NCBI RefSeq assembly: GCF_001429285.1
Contig: NZ_LMJJ01000034.1
Coordinates: forward strand, 1,159-65,158
Direction: 5' to 3'
From: Ensifer sp. Root278
GTDB taxonomy: Bacteria; Pseudomonadota; Alphaproteobacteria; Rhizobiales; Rhizobiaceae
Length of the DNA: 64,000 nucleotides
Below are positions 36,966 through 46,612 of this stretch, piece by piece. Numbering within the stretch: the first letter of the stretch is position 1; each line of letters starts with the position of its first letter. A program made the position numbers and the translations under genes. The notes beneath the pieces were generated by a model, which saw only the letters and a program-made list of their open reading frames with translations, was not told the origin of the DNA and did not search any database.

Positions 36966-38113
36966 TGTCTGAGGACAGCGCAGGACGAACCGGAGTGGCG
37001 CTGACTGAACGACAGAAAATATCCTGGCTGCGGCTGATCCGCAGCGACAATGTCGGCCCCATCGCCTTCAGGGACCTGATCAACCACTTCGGCACCGCGG
37101 AAAACGCGCTCGACGCGCTTCCAGAACTATCCCGGCGCGGAGGGACCAAACAGGCCTATCGCGTGGCAACGGTAAGCGAGGCCGAACGGGAACTGGAAGC
37201 GGCGCGACGCTGCGGCGCGGTCTTTGTCGGCATCGGCGAGCCAGGTTATCCTTCAGCGCTTCGGCAGATCGACGGCGCTCCCCCTCTCCTCGCGATGAAG
37301 GGCGATCTCAAAGCAGCAACCCGCCCGTCGCTCGGCATTGTCGGCTCGCGCAACGCGTCGGCCAGCGGCGCCAAGTTCGCGGCGATGATTGCCCGCGATG
37401 CCGGTCGCGCCGGCTATGTCGTCACCTCGGGTCTCGCGCGCGGCATCGATACCGCCGCCCATCGCGCAAGCCTCGAAACCGGCACGATCGCCGCGCTTGC
37501 CGGCGGCTTGGATCGGCCCTACCCGCCCGAAAACATCGGCTTGCTGGATGAGATCACCGCTGGCCGGGGTCTGGCGATCAGCGAAATGCCCTTTGGCTGG
37601 GAGCCACGTGCACGCGATTTCCCGCGGCGCAACCGGCTGATTGCCGGCGTCAGCCTCGGCGTGACCGTCGTCGAGGCGGCCAATCGCTCCGGCTCGTTGA
37701 TCACCGCGCGTTATGCCGCCGATTTCGGCCGGCTGGTCTTTGCCGTTCCGGGATCCCCACTCGATCCCCGGTGCCATGGCACGAACGACCTTTTGAAGCA
37801 GGGCGCGATCGTCACGACGTCATCGGACGATGTCCTTGAAGCATTGGCGCCGCTCAGCCAGTTCGAGCTACGCTTGCCAAGTGTCAGGGAACCGGAGGGG
37901 CATGCGCAACCGAGCACCCCTGCCGCGACCAATGACAGCGACCGTGCGGCCATCATCAATGCGCTTGGTCCGACGCCGGTCGAAACCGACGACATCGTCA
38001 GGCACACCGGGCTTTCGCCGGCACAGGTCTACCTTCTTCTCCTAGAGCTCGATCTCGCTGGGCGGCTCGATCGCCACGCCGGAGGACTCGTGTCTCTCAC
38101 GGCAAGCGAATGA
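36965..38113 (+). CDS. dprA: DNA-processing protein DprA
   Basis: A 382-aa DprA/Smf protein that loads RecA onto incoming single-stranded DNA. An N-terminal helical domain (about 10-75) is followed by the Rossmann-like core with [17 protein letters not shown] near 121, [12 protein letters not shown] near 157, [10 protein letters not shown] near 219 and GSLITARYA near 240. A C-terminal winged-helix domain (about 318-378) ends the protein. One-base overlap with plsY shows coupling. Confidence 0.94.
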   Translation: MSEDSAGRTGVALTERQKISWLRLIRSDNVGPIAFRDLINHFGTAENALDALPELSRRGGTKQAYRVATVSEAERELEAARRCGAVFVGIGEPGYPSALRQIDGAPPLLAMKGDLKAATRPSLGIVGSRNASASGAKFAAMIARDAGRAGYVVTSGLARGIDTAAHRASLETGTIAALAGGLDRPYPPENIGLLDEITAGRGLAISEMPFGWEPRARDFPRRNRLIAGVSLGVTVVEAANRSGSLITARYAADFGRLVFAVPGSPLDPRCHGTNDLLKQGAIVTTSSDDVLEALAPLSQFELRLPSVREPEGHAQPSTPAATNDSDRAAIINALGPTPVETDDIVRHTGLSPAQVYLLLLELDLAGRLDRHAGGLVSLTASE

Positions 38114-38179
38114 GCACCGGCGATGGCGACCCCGCGGCCGTGAGGAAGCGAGCAGGCACCCATTCCAGATTGCAGATGC

Positions 38180-38204
38180 GATGCAATCTTGCATGAGTTG
38201 CATC
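38180..38204. promoter_or_regulatory. Triple TTGCAT half-site upstream of topA
   Basis: ATGCAA-TC-TTGCAT (38181-38194) is a perfect inverted repeat. A further TTGCATC (38198-38204) follows after three bases and pairs with GATGCAA at 38180-38186. Such clustered half-sites look like an operator in the dprA-topA gap, 140 bases before topA. The regulator is unknown. Confidence 0.4.
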
Positions 38205-38338
38205 ACCTCCTCTCATCGTTATTTTGGGTGAACCCTCTTGACCCCGCACGAATCCCTGTCCATTTCGGGGCATCGATACCAGGCGACACACGGCGCTGAC
38301 AGCGCTGACGCCCGAACCAGAACCGGTTGTCTCAGAAA

Positions 38339-41011
38339 ATGACGATGAATGTTGTAGTGGTGGAGTCGCCTTCCAAGGCAAAGACGATCAACAAGTACCT
38401 CGGGCCTAACTACAAGGTGCTGGCTTCGTTTGGCCATGTGCGCGATCTGCCGGCGAAGGACGGTTCGGTCCGTCCGGATGAAGACTTCGAAATGTCCTGG
38501 GAGGTCGATGGCGCCTCGGCCAAGCGCATGAAGGACATTGCCGACGCGGTAAAGTCCGCTGACGGCCTCATTCTCGCAACCGACCCGGATCGCGAAGGCG
38601 AAGCCATTTCCTGGCACGTGCTCGACCTCTTGAAGAAAAAGAAGGTGCTCGGCGACAAGCCGGTGAAGCGCGTCGCCTTCAACGCCATCACCAAGAAGGC
38701 CGTGCTCGAGGCGATCGCCCATCCGCGCGACATCGACATCTCGCTGGTCGACGCCTATCTGGCGCGCCGCGCGCTCGACTATCTCGTCGGCTTCAACCTG
38801 TCGCCGGTCCTCTGGCGCAAGCTTCCGGGCGCCCGCTCGGCCGGCCGTGTGCAGTCCGTCACGCTGCGCCTTGTCTGCGATCGCGAGTCCGAGATCGAGC
38901 GCTTCATCTCCGAGGAATACTGGAACATCTCCGCGCTGCTGAAGACCCCGCGCGGCGACGAGTTCGAGGCCCGCCTCGTCTCGGCCGATGGCAAGCGCCT
39001 CGCGCCAAGGGCTGTCGGCAACGGCGAAGAGGCCAACCGGCTGAAGACCCTGCTCGATGGCGCCGCCTATGTCGTCGACAGCATCGAGGCAAAGCCGGTC
39101 AAGCGTAACCCGTCGCCGCCTTTCACCACCTCAACACTGCAGCAGGCCGCCTCCTCCAAACTCGGCTTCTCCGCATCGCGCACCATGCAGGTCGCGCAGA
39201 AGCTCTATGAAGGCGTCGACATCGGCGGCGAGACGGTCGGTCTGATCACCTATATGCGTACCGACGGCGTGCAGATGGCGCCGGAAGCGGTCGAGGCCTC
39301 GCGCAAGGCGATTGCCAGCCAGTTCGGCGACCGCTACCTGCCGGAAAAGCCGCGTTTCTATTCGACCAAGGCGAAGAACGCCCAGGAAGCGCACGAAGCC
39401 ATCCGCCCGACCGACTTCAATCGGACGCCGGACCAGGTCCGCCGCTTCCTCGACGGTGACATGCTGCGCCTCTACGATCTGGTCTGGAAGCGTGGCATCG
39501 CGAGCCAGATGGCATCGGCCGAGATCGAGCGCACCACGGCAGAAATCACTGCCGACAACGGCGGCCAGAAGGCGGGCCTGCGCGCCACCGGCTCGGTCAT
39601 CCGCTTCGACGGCTTCATCGCCGCCTATACGGATGCCAAGGAAGACAGCGAGCAGACGGATGATGGCGAGGAGGATGGCCGCCTGCCGGAAATCAACGCG
39701 CGCGAAAACCTCGCCAAGCAGAAGATCAACGCCTCGCAGCACTTCACCGAGCCGCCCCCGCGCTACTCGGAAGCGAGCCTGATCAAGAAGATGGAAGAGC
39801 TCGGCATCGGCCGGCCGTCGACCTATGCCGCGACGGTCACGACCCTGCTCGACCGCGACTACATCACCAACGACAAGCGCAAGCTCATACCCCAGGCCAA
39901 GGGGCGGTTGGTGACGGCGTTTCTGGAAAGCTTCTTCACGCGCTATGTCGGCTACGACTTCACGGCGTCGCTCGAAGAAAAGCTCGACCAGGTCTCGGCC
40001 GGTGAGGTCAACTGGAAGGATGTACTTCGCGACTTCTGGAAGGATTTCTTCGCACAGATCGAGGAAACAAAGGAGCTGCGCGTCACCAACGTGCTCGATG
40101 CGCTGAACGAGGAACTGGCGCCGCTGGTCTTCCCGAAGCGCGAAGACGGCGGTGATCCACGCATCTGCCAGGTCTGCGGCACCGGCAAGCTGTCGCTGAA
40201 GCTTGGCAAATATGGCGCCTTCGTCGGCTGCTCGAACTATCCGGAGTGCAACTTCACCCGCCAGCTTTCCTCCGAAAGCAACGGCGACCAGGAAGCGGCG
40301 GTCTCCAATGAACCGCAGGCGCTCGGCAAGGATCCGCATACCGGCGAGGAAATCACCCTGCGCAGCGGCCGTTTCGGCCCCTATGTCCAGCGCGGCGACG
40401 GCAAGGAAGCGAAGCGCTCGAGCCTGCCGAAGGGCTGGACGCCATCGACGATCGACCATGAGAAGGCGGTCGCGCTGCTGTCGCTGCCGCGCGATATCGG
40501 CGCGCACCCCGAAAGCGGCAAGATGATCTCGACCGGCCTTGGCCGCTACGGACCGTTCGTGCTGCACGACGGCACCTATGCCAATCTCGAATCGATCGAA
40601 GACGTCTTCTCGATCGGCCTCAATCGCGCCGTGTCGGTTCTCGCCGACAAGCAGTCGAAGGCCGGTGCCGGGCGTGGCCGCACCGCCGCCGCCTCGCTCA
40701 AGGAACTTGGCGACCACCCGGACGGCGGCTCCATCACCGTTCGTGACGGTCGCTATGGCCCCTATGTAAACTGGGGCAAGGTCAACGCGACGCTGCCGAA
40801 GGGCAAGGATCCGCAGTCGGTGACGGTCGAGGAGGCACTCGTGCTGATTTCGGAGCGTGCCGCCAAGGGTGGAACTACCAAGGGCAAGCCCGTGAAGGCC
40901 AAGACGACCAAGGCGGCGGCAAAGTCCGAGGACGGCGCAACCAAGTCGACCAAGGCCAAGGCACCTGCCAAGAGCAAAACGAAGACGGCCGCCAAGGCCA
41001 AGAAGGGCTGA
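38339..41011 (+). CDS. topA: DNA topoisomerase I
   Basis: A type IA topoisomerase of about 890 aa that relaxes negative supercoils. The start is uncertain among TTG 38327, ATG 38339 and ATG 38345; all precede NVVVVESPSKAKTINKYLG, the start of the Toprim domain. TDPDREGEAISWH near 83 holds the metal-binding acidic residues. The active-site tyrosine is in GLITYMRTDGV near 304. A four-cysteine zinc element (CQVCG and CSNYPEC, about 608-635) is followed by several glycine-rich C-terminal repeats and a Lys/Ala-rich tail. It runs directly into rnr. Confidence 0.95.
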   Translation: MTMNVVVVESPSKAKTINKYLGPNYKVLASFGHVRDLPAKDGSVRPDEDFEMSWEVDGASAKRMKDIADAVKSADGLILATDPDREGEAISWHVLDLLKKKKVLGDKPVKRVAFNAITKKAVLEAIAHPRDIDISLVDAYLARRALDYLVGFNLSPVLWRKLPGARSAGRVQSVTLRLVCDRESEIERFISEEYWNISALLKTPRGDEFEARLVSADGKRLAPRAVGNGEEANRLKTLLDGAAYVVDSIEAKPVKRNPSPPFTTSTLQQAASSKLGFSASRTMQVAQKLYEGVDIGGETVGLITYMRTDGVQMAPEAVEASRKAIASQFGDRYLPEKPRFYSTKAKNAQEAHEAIRPTDFNRTPDQVRRFLDGDMLRLYDLVWKRGIASQMASAEIERTTAEITADNGGQKAGLRATGSVIRFDGFIAAYTDAKEDSEQTDDGEEDGRLPEINARENLAKQKINASQHFTEPPPRYSEASLIKKMEELGIGRPSTYAATVTTLLDRDYITNDKRKLIPQAKGRLVTAFLESFFTRYVGYDFTASLEEKLDQVSAGEVNWKDVLRDFWKDFFAQIEETKELRVTNVLDALNEELAPLVFPKREDGGDPRICQVCGTGKLSLKLGKYGAFVGCSNYPECNFTRQLSSESNGDQEAAVSNEPQALGKDPHTGEEITLRSGRFGPYVQRGDGKEAKRSSLPKGWTPSTIDHEKAVALLSLPRDIGAHPESGKMISTGLGRYGPFVLHDGTYANLESIEDVFSIGLNRAVSVLADKQSKAGAGRGRTAAASLKELGDHPDGGSITVRDGRYGPYVNWGKVNATLPKGKDPQSVTVEEALVLISERAAKGGTTKGKPVKAKTTKAAAKSEDGATKSTKAKAPAKSKTKTAAKAKKG

Positions 41012-41013
41012 TC

Positions 41014-43386
41014 TTGACCAGAATACCGCGCGATCCGACCGAACAGTCCGGCAGAAGAGCCATGGGCAAGAAGCCTGCTCGCGCGGCCAAGGGAGGACCG
41101 GCTCCGGCAAGCGAGCCCATCATCCACGGCGCGGTTCCGCCGCGTGACGTGCTGATGCGTTTCATTGCCGAAAACCCGGACCGCGCCTCCAAGCGCGAGA
41201 TCGCCAAGGCCTTCGGGCTCAAGGGCGATACCCGTGTCGAGCTCAAGGCGCTGCTGAAGTCGCTGGAAGTGGACGGCCTCGTCGAAAAGAAGCGCAAGTC
41301 GCTGGTGCGTCCCGGAGCCCTGCCCCCGGTGACCGTGCTCGACATCACCATCCGCGACGTCGACGGCGAACTGATCGGCCGTCCCGCCGAGTGGCTGGAC
41401 GATGACGGCGTCGCGCCGGCGGTGCTGATCAAGCAGTCGGTTGTCGGCAAGGCCAAGGGCAAGGTACCGGTCGGCGGTCTCGGCGACCGGGTGCTCGCCA
41501 AGATCTTCCCCGCCAAGGAGCGTGGCGGTCCTGCCTATACGGCGCGCATCATCAAGGTTCTCGACAAGCGCAAGGACGCCGTGCTCGGCGTCTTCCGCGC
41601 CACTCCAGGCGGCGGCGGCCGGCTGATGCCGATCGAGAAGCGCGGCGAAGAAGTGCTCGTCGATCCGGAGTTCACCGGCAACGCGCAGGATGGCGATCTG
41701 GTCGAAGTGCAGCTCTCGCGCCTCGGTCGCTACGGTCTGCCACGGGCCCAGGTCCAAAACGTCATCGGCTCCGTGGCCTCGGAGAAGGCAATCTCGATGA
41801 TTGCCATCCACGCGCATGGCATCCCCCACATCTTCCCCGAGCGTGTGATCGAAGAGGCGAACGCCGCCGGTCCCGCCACCATGGCCCATCGCGAGGATTG
41901 GCGCACGCTGCCGCTGATCACCATCGACCCGGCCGATGCCAAAGATCACGACGATGCGGTTTATGCCGAACCCGACCCGTCCGAGGACAATCCCGGCGGC
42001 GTCATCGTCACGGTCGCAATCGCCGACGTCTCCTATTACGTCCGTCCGAAATCGGCGCTGGACCTGGAAGCGCTGAAGCGCGGCAACTCGGTCTATTTCC
42101 CCGACCGGGTGGTACCGATGCTGCCCGAACGGATTTCGAACGACCTCTGCTCGCTGAAGGAAGGCGTCGATCGTCCGGCGCTTGCCGTGCGCATGCGCTT
42201 CTCCAAGGAAGGCCGCAAGGCCGGCCACACCTTCCACCGCATCATGATGAAGAGTGCTGCCAAGCTCTCCTATCAGCAGGCACAGGCGGCGATCGACGGC
42301 AACCCGGACGACAAGACCGGGCCGATCCTCGACGCGATCCTGAAGCCGCTCTGGGAAGCCTATCGGATCCTCACGCGCGGGCGCGACCGGCGCCAGCCGC
42401 TCGAACTCAACATGCCCGAGCGCAAGATCATCCTGAAGCCCGACGGCACGGTCGATCGCGTTTTCGTCCCGGAACGCCTCGACGCCCACAAGCTGATCGA
42501 AGAGATGATGATCCAGGCAAACGTCGCGGCCGCCGAGACGCTGGAGCAGAAGCGCCAGGTGCTGATCTATCGCGTGCACGACCAGCCGTCGCTCGCCAAG
42601 CAGGAAAGCCTGCGCGAGTTCCTGGCGACGCTCGACATCTCGCTCGTCAAGGGCGGCAACATGCGCTCGAACCATTTCAACGGCATTCTCGCCAAGGCCG
42701 AGGGAAAACCCTTCGAGACGATGGTCAACGAGATGGTGCTGCGGTCGCAGAGCCAGGCGATCTACAGCCCCGAGAACATCGGGCACTTCGGCCTGAACCT
42801 TTTGAAGTACGCACATTTCACCTCGCCTATCCGGCGCTATGCCGACCTGATCGTGCACCGGGCGCTGGTTGCCTCGCTCGGCCTTGGCGAAGGCGGGCTG
42901 ACGCCGCAGGAAGAGGGCGTGCTCGACGACATCGCCGCCGAGATCTCGACCTTCGAGCGTCGCGCCATGGCGGCGGAGCGCGACACCGTCGACCGGCTGA
43001 TCGCACACCATCTGAATGGCCGTGTCGGCGAGGAATTCGAAGGCCGCGTCTCCGGCGTCACCAAGGCGGGACTCTTTGTCACCCTGCCCGCCTATGGCGC
43101 CGATGGCTTCGTTCCGATATCTACGCTCGGGCGCGACTACTTCATCTATGATGAGGCGCATCAGGCGCTTTCCGGCGAAAAGACCGGGCTCGGCTATCGC
43201 CTCGGCGATCCGGTGCGCGTTAAGCTCGTTGAAGCTGTGCCGCTTGCGGGTGCGCTCAGGTTCGAGATGCAAAGCGAGGGGCGCAAGATGCCGACGGCAA
43301 CGCGCTCCTTCCACAAGTCCGGCCGGCGCGATCGCACCGGAGCACGTAAGACGCCGGGAACGCGGCCGCCGCGAGGCAGGCGTTAG
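41014..43386 (+). CDS. rnr: Ribonuclease R
   Basis: A 790-aa 3'-5' exoribonuclease that degrades structured RNA. A TTG start at 41014 lies two bases after the topA stop; an ATG at 41062 is the alternative. An N-terminal helix-turn-helix domain (about 40-100) and cold-shock domains precede the RNB catalytic domain, which contains TIDPADAKDHDDAVYAE near 306-322 with the metal-binding aspartates. HFTSPIRRYADLIVHR lies near 602. A C-terminal S1 domain (about 668-755) and a basic tail complete the protein. Confidence 0.94.
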   Translation: MTRIPRDPTEQSGRRAMGKKPARAAKGGPAPASEPIIHGAVPPRDVLMRFIAENPDRASKREIAKAFGLKGDTRVELKALLKSLEVDGLVEKKRKSLVRPGALPPVTVLDITIRDVDGELIGRPAEWLDDDGVAPAVLIKQSVVGKAKGKVPVGGLGDRVLAKIFPAKERGGPAYTARIIKVLDKRKDAVLGVFRATPGGGGRLMPIEKRGEEVLVDPEFTGNAQDGDLVEVQLSRLGRYGLPRAQVQNVIGSVASEKAISMIAIHAHGIPHIFPERVIEEANAAGPATMAHREDWRTLPLITIDPADAKDHDDAVYAEPDPSEDNPGGVIVTVAIADVSYYVRPKSALDLEALKRGNSVYFPDRVVPMLPERISNDLCSLKEGVDRPALAVRMRFSKEGRKAGHTFHRIMMKSAAKLSYQQAQAAIDGNPDDKTGPILDAILKPLWEAYRILTRGRDRRQPLELNMPERKIILKPDGTVDRVFVPERLDAHKLIEEMMIQANVAAAETLEQKRQVLIYRVHDQPSLAKQESLREFLATLDISLVKGGNMRSNHFNGILAKAEGKPFETMVNEMVLRSQSQAIYSPENIGHFGLNLLKYAHFTSPIRRYADLIVHRALVASLGLGEGGLTPQEEGVLDDIAAEISTFERRAMAAERDTVDRLIAHHLNGRVGEEFEGRVSGVTKAGLFVTLPAYGADGFVPISTLGRDYFIYDEAHQALSGEKTGLGYRLGDPVRVKLVEAVPLAGALRFEMQSEGRKMPTATRSFHKSGRRDRTGARKTPGTRPPRGRR

Positions 43387-43412
43387 AACTCCCGTAAGGC
43401 AGAGGATTAGGC

Positions 43413-43868
43413 ATGAAAGCAGCGGCAGGCGAAACACTTCAACTGGGCGGTAGCGAAAGCGACAAGCGCTCCGTTGGCCTTTCGATGAAGCGCGGCTTTC
43501 TCGGCCGTTGCCCGGCCTGTGGCAGCGGCAAGCTGTTTCGCAGCTACGTCAAGTCCGTCGATGCCTGCGCCGCCTGCGGCGAACGCATGGACCATCACCG
43601 CGCCGATGACTTCCCGCCCTATATCGTCGTGACGATCGTCGGCCACGTCGTGCTTGCGGGCTACATGATGACCGATCTCATCCTGCCGCTGACAACGTGG
43701 CAGCATCTGGCAATCTGGGCACCGATCACCGTGATCAGTTCGTTGGCGCTGCTGCAGCCGATCAAGGGTGCCGTCATCGGCTTGCAATGGGCGCTCAGGA
43801 TGCACGGTTTCGGCGGCCACGAAGACGCACCGGAAGATGTCCTGCCGCCGCGAGACGACAGGGCATGA
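43413..43868 (+). CDS. DUF983 membrane protein
   Basis: A 151-aa protein with an N-terminal zinc-ribbon-like part: CPACGSGKLF then CAACGERMDHHRADDFPPY. Two transmembrane helices follow (about 72-95 and 103-122). The family is widespread in Alphaproteobacteria with no assigned role. AGGATTAGGC precedes the ATG. The stop overlaps the next start as ATGA. Confidence 0.88.
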   Translation: MKAAAGETLQLGGSESDKRSVGLSMKRGFLGRCPACGSGKLFRSYVKSVDACAACGERMDHHRADDFPPYIVVTIVGHVVLAGYMMTDLILPLTTWQHLAIWAPITVISSLALLQPIKGAVIGLQWALRMHGFGGHEDAPEDVLPPRDDRA

Positions 43869-44569
43869 CGTCTGCGCGGGGCCTGGGCGGCGAGGTCGAA
43901 CGCCAACGTTCCGCAGCCGTCAGGCCACGCGATGCGGCCTCCGTCATGCTGCTTGACCGCCAAGGGGGACGCGTGCGCGTCCTGATGGGCAAACGGCACA
44001 GCGCCCATGTCTTCATGCCGGATCTCTATGTCTTCCCCGGTGGGCGGCGCGATGCCGGCGATCACCGCATCGGCTTCGGCTCCGACCTGCACCCTTCCGT
44101 CCTGCATGCGCTGAAGGCGGCCGGCACGCGCGAGCTGACGGATGCACGCGCACGCGCGCTTGCCCTTGCCGCACTGCGCGAACTTTACGAAGAGGCCGGC
44201 ATCGCCGTCGGGCAACCGGCTCCCTCTGCCACAGCGCCGGTTCCATTTCTTCCCGATCTTGCAAAGTTGCGCTATATGGCTCGGGCCATTACCCCTCCGG
44301 GCCACGCGCGGCGGTTCGATACGCGCTTCTTCGCATTGTTTGCGGACGAGGCCAAAATCGATCCGACACGCTTCCTGGACAGCCGGGAGCTTCAGGATTT
44401 GCAGTGGATCGATGTGAACGATTCTCCGTCTCTACGGATACCCGACATCACCGCCATCATACTTGCTGACCTCAGAAGCAGTCTCGACACCGATCCGTCG
44501 CTCCCCTGCGAACGAGAGGTGCCACTTTATGCCGCGCGCCGTGGGCGCCTCGTCCGCACGTTGCTCTAA
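43865..44569 (+). CDS. NUDIX hydrolase
   Basis: A 234-aa NUDIX hydrolase coupled to the DUF983 gene by an ATGA overlap. LYVFPGGRRDAGDHRI near 57 is the strand before the box, and the helix LAALRELYEEAGIAVG near 104-119 carries the REx2EEx(G) part with the metal-binding glutamates. The spacing between the box halves is longer than usual because of a 30-residue insert, a pattern seen in NUDT7/NUDT19-like members. The likely substrate is a nucleoside diphosphate derivative or CoA-type molecule. Confidence 0.82.
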   Translation: MTSARGLGGEVERQRSAAVRPRDAASVMLLDRQGGRVRVLMGKRHSAHVFMPDLYVFPGGRRDAGDHRIGFGSDLHPSVLHALKAAGTRELTDARARALALAALRELYEEAGIAVGQPAPSATAPVPFLPDLAKLRYMARAITPPGHARRFDTRFFALFADEAKIDPTRFLDSRELQDLQWIDVNDSPSLRIPDITAIILADLRSSLDTDPSLPCEREVPLYAARRGRLVRTLL

Positions 44570-44582
44570 GGACCCTCGTCGC

Positions 44583-45767
44583 ATGTCACAGCCGTCGCCC
44601 GGTACAGTTGCACCGGTTGAGGAAATTCACTGGCGGTCGCTGATCGCCGCCGTTGCAGCGATCAGTGCGGTCGGCATTGCAATTGGTCTCGGTCTGCCGC
44701 TCCTGTCGATCATCATGGAGAAGCGCGGAATCTCCTCGACGCTGATCGGCTTGAACTCCGCCATGGCTGGCGTGGCATCGATGGTTGCCGCCCCGTTCAC
44801 GACCAAGTTCGCTCATAGACACGGCGTCGCGCCGACAATGCTGTGGGCCGTCCTGATCGCAGCAACGAGTTCGTTCGGCTTTTACTACATTACCAACTTC
44901 TGGCTCTGGTTCCCGCTGCGGATCGTTTTCCATGGGGCGATCACCGTCCTCTTCATTCTCTCCGAGTTCTGGATCAACGCCACGGCGCCGCCGGCAAAGC
45001 GCGGCTTCGTGCTCGGCATCTATGGCACGTTCCTGTCGCTGGGCTTCCTGACCGGGCCGCTGTTGTTTTCAATCCTCGGCAGTGAAGGCATCCTGCCTTT
45101 CATGGTTGGCGCCGGCGTCATCCTGCTTGCCTCGGTGCCGATCTTCCTCGCACGCGACGAAAGCCCCGTCATAGACGAGAAGCCGGAGCGGCATTTCCTG
45201 CGCTACGTCTTCCTCGTGCCCACCGCAACCGCCGCCGTGTTCATCTTCGGCGCGGTCGAATCAGGCGGTCTTTCGCTGTTCCTCATCTTCGGCACGAGAG
45301 CCGGTTTCAGCGAATCGCAGGCGGCCCTCCTGCTGACTGTCATGGGGGTCGGAAATTTCATCTTCCAGATCCCGGTCGGCATGTTGTCCGACCGCGTCAA
45401 AGACCGGCGCACCCTGCTCTCGGCCATGACTGTTATCGGCCTTGTTGGCGCGCTGTTCCTGCCGCTTCTGGTCGAAAGCTGGTTCCTGATGGCGATCGTG
45501 TTGCTGTTCTGGGGCGGCTGCGTCTCCGGGCTCTACACGGTCGGCCTCAGCCACCTTGGCTCGCGGCTGCAGGGCGCCGATCTTGCCGCCGCCAACGCCG
45601 CTTTCGTGTTCTCCTATGCCGTCGGCACCGTTGCGGGGCCGCAGGCCATCGGTGCTTCAATGGATGCCACCGGCAACAATGGCTTTGCCTGGGCGATCGC
45701 CGGATTTTTCGGCCTCTATGTCGCGCTTTCGGTGGTCAGGATCGTTTTGAATCCAAAACGGCCTTGA
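44583..45767 (+). CDS. Major facilitator superfamily transporter
   Basis: A 394-aa MFS permease with twelve predicted transmembrane helices. The ATG at 44583 follows AAGGA. The signature loop after helix 2 reads TTKFAHRHGVAPTML, and the duplicated loop in the second half is GMLSDRVKDRRTLL near 265. It resembles YcaD-like MFS proteins. Substrate unknown. It follows the NUDIX gene by 13 bases and probably belongs to the same operon. Confidence 0.88.
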   Translation: MSQPSPGTVAPVEEIHWRSLIAAVAAISAVGIAIGLGLPLLSIIMEKRGISSTLIGLNSAMAGVASMVAAPFTTKFAHRHGVAPTMLWAVLIAATSSFGFYYITNFWLWFPLRIVFHGAITVLFILSEFWINATAPPAKRGFVLGIYGTFLSLGFLTGPLLFSILGSEGILPFMVGAGVILLASVPIFLARDESPVIDEKPERHFLRYVFLVPTATAAVFIFGAVESGGLSLFLIFGTRAGFSESQAALLLTVMGVGNFIFQIPVGMLSDRVKDRRTLLSAMTVIGLVGALFLPLLVESWFLMAIVLLFWGGCVSGLYTVGLSHLGSRLQGADLAAANAAFVFSYAVGTVAGPQAIGASMDATGNNGFAWAIAGFFGLYVALSVVRIVLNPKRP

Positions 45768-45791
45768 CTTTTCGGCCGCGATTTGTAGTTT
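45764..45791 (+). promoter_or_regulatory. Candidate rpmG promoter
   Basis: TTGACT (45764-45769), overlapping the transporter stop codon, is followed after 16 bases by TAGTTT (45786-45791), 69 bases before rpmG. A dedicated promoter suits a ribosomal protein gene. Confidence 0.45.
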
Positions 45792-45860
45792 CGCGCCAAC
45801 CTTGCCCGTGGCCCGCAACCGGTTGTCCACGGCTTTCATTGTTACAAAGGCAGGACGACC

Positions 45861-46028
45861 ATGGCAAAAGCCACCACCATCAAGATCAAGCTGCTTTCGA
45901 CAGCCGACACGGGTTTCTTCTACGTCACGACCAAGAACAGCCGTACGATGACGGAAAAGATGACCAAGACCAAGTACGACCCGGTCGTCAAGAAGCACGT
46001 CGAGTTCAAGGAAACCAAGATCAAGTAA
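45861..46028 (+). CDS. rpmG: 50S ribosomal protein L33
   Basis: A 55-aa ribosomal protein beginning [20 protein letters not shown]. The block [19 protein letters not shown] and the end [12 protein letters not shown] are typical. It lacks the zinc-binding CxxC pairs, so it is the cysteine-free form. CAGGACGACC precedes the ATG. It has its own terminator. Confidence 0.97.
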   Translation: MAKATTIKIKLLSTADTGFFYVTTKNSRTMTEKMTKTKYDPVVKKHVEFKETKIK

Positions 46029-46051
46029 GATCGACCGTTTCTCGGGGATTT

Positions 46052-46087
46052 AGGGCGCCGACCGCAAGGTCAGGCGCCCTTTCCTTT
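46052..46087 (+). terminator. Intrinsic terminator after rpmG
   Basis: AGGGCGCC (46052-46059) pairs with GGCGCCCT (46073-46080) around a 13-base loop and is followed by TTCCTTTT. Confidence 0.88.
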
Positions 46088-46195
46088 TGGACGTCCGGGA
46101 AATGGCACGCAAGGCACCGCTGGCCTCGCTGACAGGTCAAAGGATGCTTGAAAGACATGCCGACTCGGCGCCCCCTCGCCCGGAACCGAGAAAGC

Positions 46196-46302
46196 AAAAA
46201 ACGCCGCCCCAAGATGGGACGGCGCTTCGGAAAAGGGGGTCGGCTGGCGTCTGACTGCGGCACGAGGATTCCGCAGAAGTCAAAAGCCAACCGACCGACC
46301 CC
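46196..46302 (-). ncRNA. Candidate structured small RNA
   Basis: Read on the minus strand, this stretch begins with GGGGTCGGTCGGTTGGC (46286-46302). That arm pairs, with a bulge, with GCCAGCCGACCCC (46236-46247). A smaller TGCGG/CCGCA stem lies between them. Downstream comes a textbook terminator: CGCCGTCCC/GGGGCGGCG (46202-46224), then TTTTTT (46196-46201). No credible ORF or neighbouring minus-strand gene explains that terminator. A stable RNA of about 107 bases is therefore likely. The 5' end and promoter are not certain. Confidence 0.5.
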
Positions 46303-46612
46303 ACGACCCAGGAGATGCGGCGGACCTGAGCATCATGGGGTAAGCAAAATGTTGGTAGGCGATGCCTACTTGTTCATCAGCATCACCTGAAAATGGAAAA
46401 AAATCAACGAATTCTTAATGCGCGAAGCGGTGCCGCTAAGCGCATGGTTAATTCTGTATCAGAGTAAGACAGGCACGCGCATGGGCGCCGCGGCTACCCA
46501 AACTCCCCGGTAGCATCGGCTGTGGCGAGAATACAACTTTAAATGCGACCCGCAAGAGGTGCCCCAAGAAAATCACTGGGTCGCGGAGCGCCCGGATTGG
46601 ACGGACAAACGC
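46303..46612. other. Regulatory region between the candidate sRNA and pleD
   Basis: 310 AT-richer bases without a gene. A 15-base palindrome GTAGGC-GAT-GCCTAC lies at 46355-46369, and a minus-strand CtrA-like TTAACCAT at 46444-46451, both upstream of the candidate minus-strand RNA. The right part is the pleD 3' flank; no clear terminator is seen for pleD. Confidence 0.4.
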
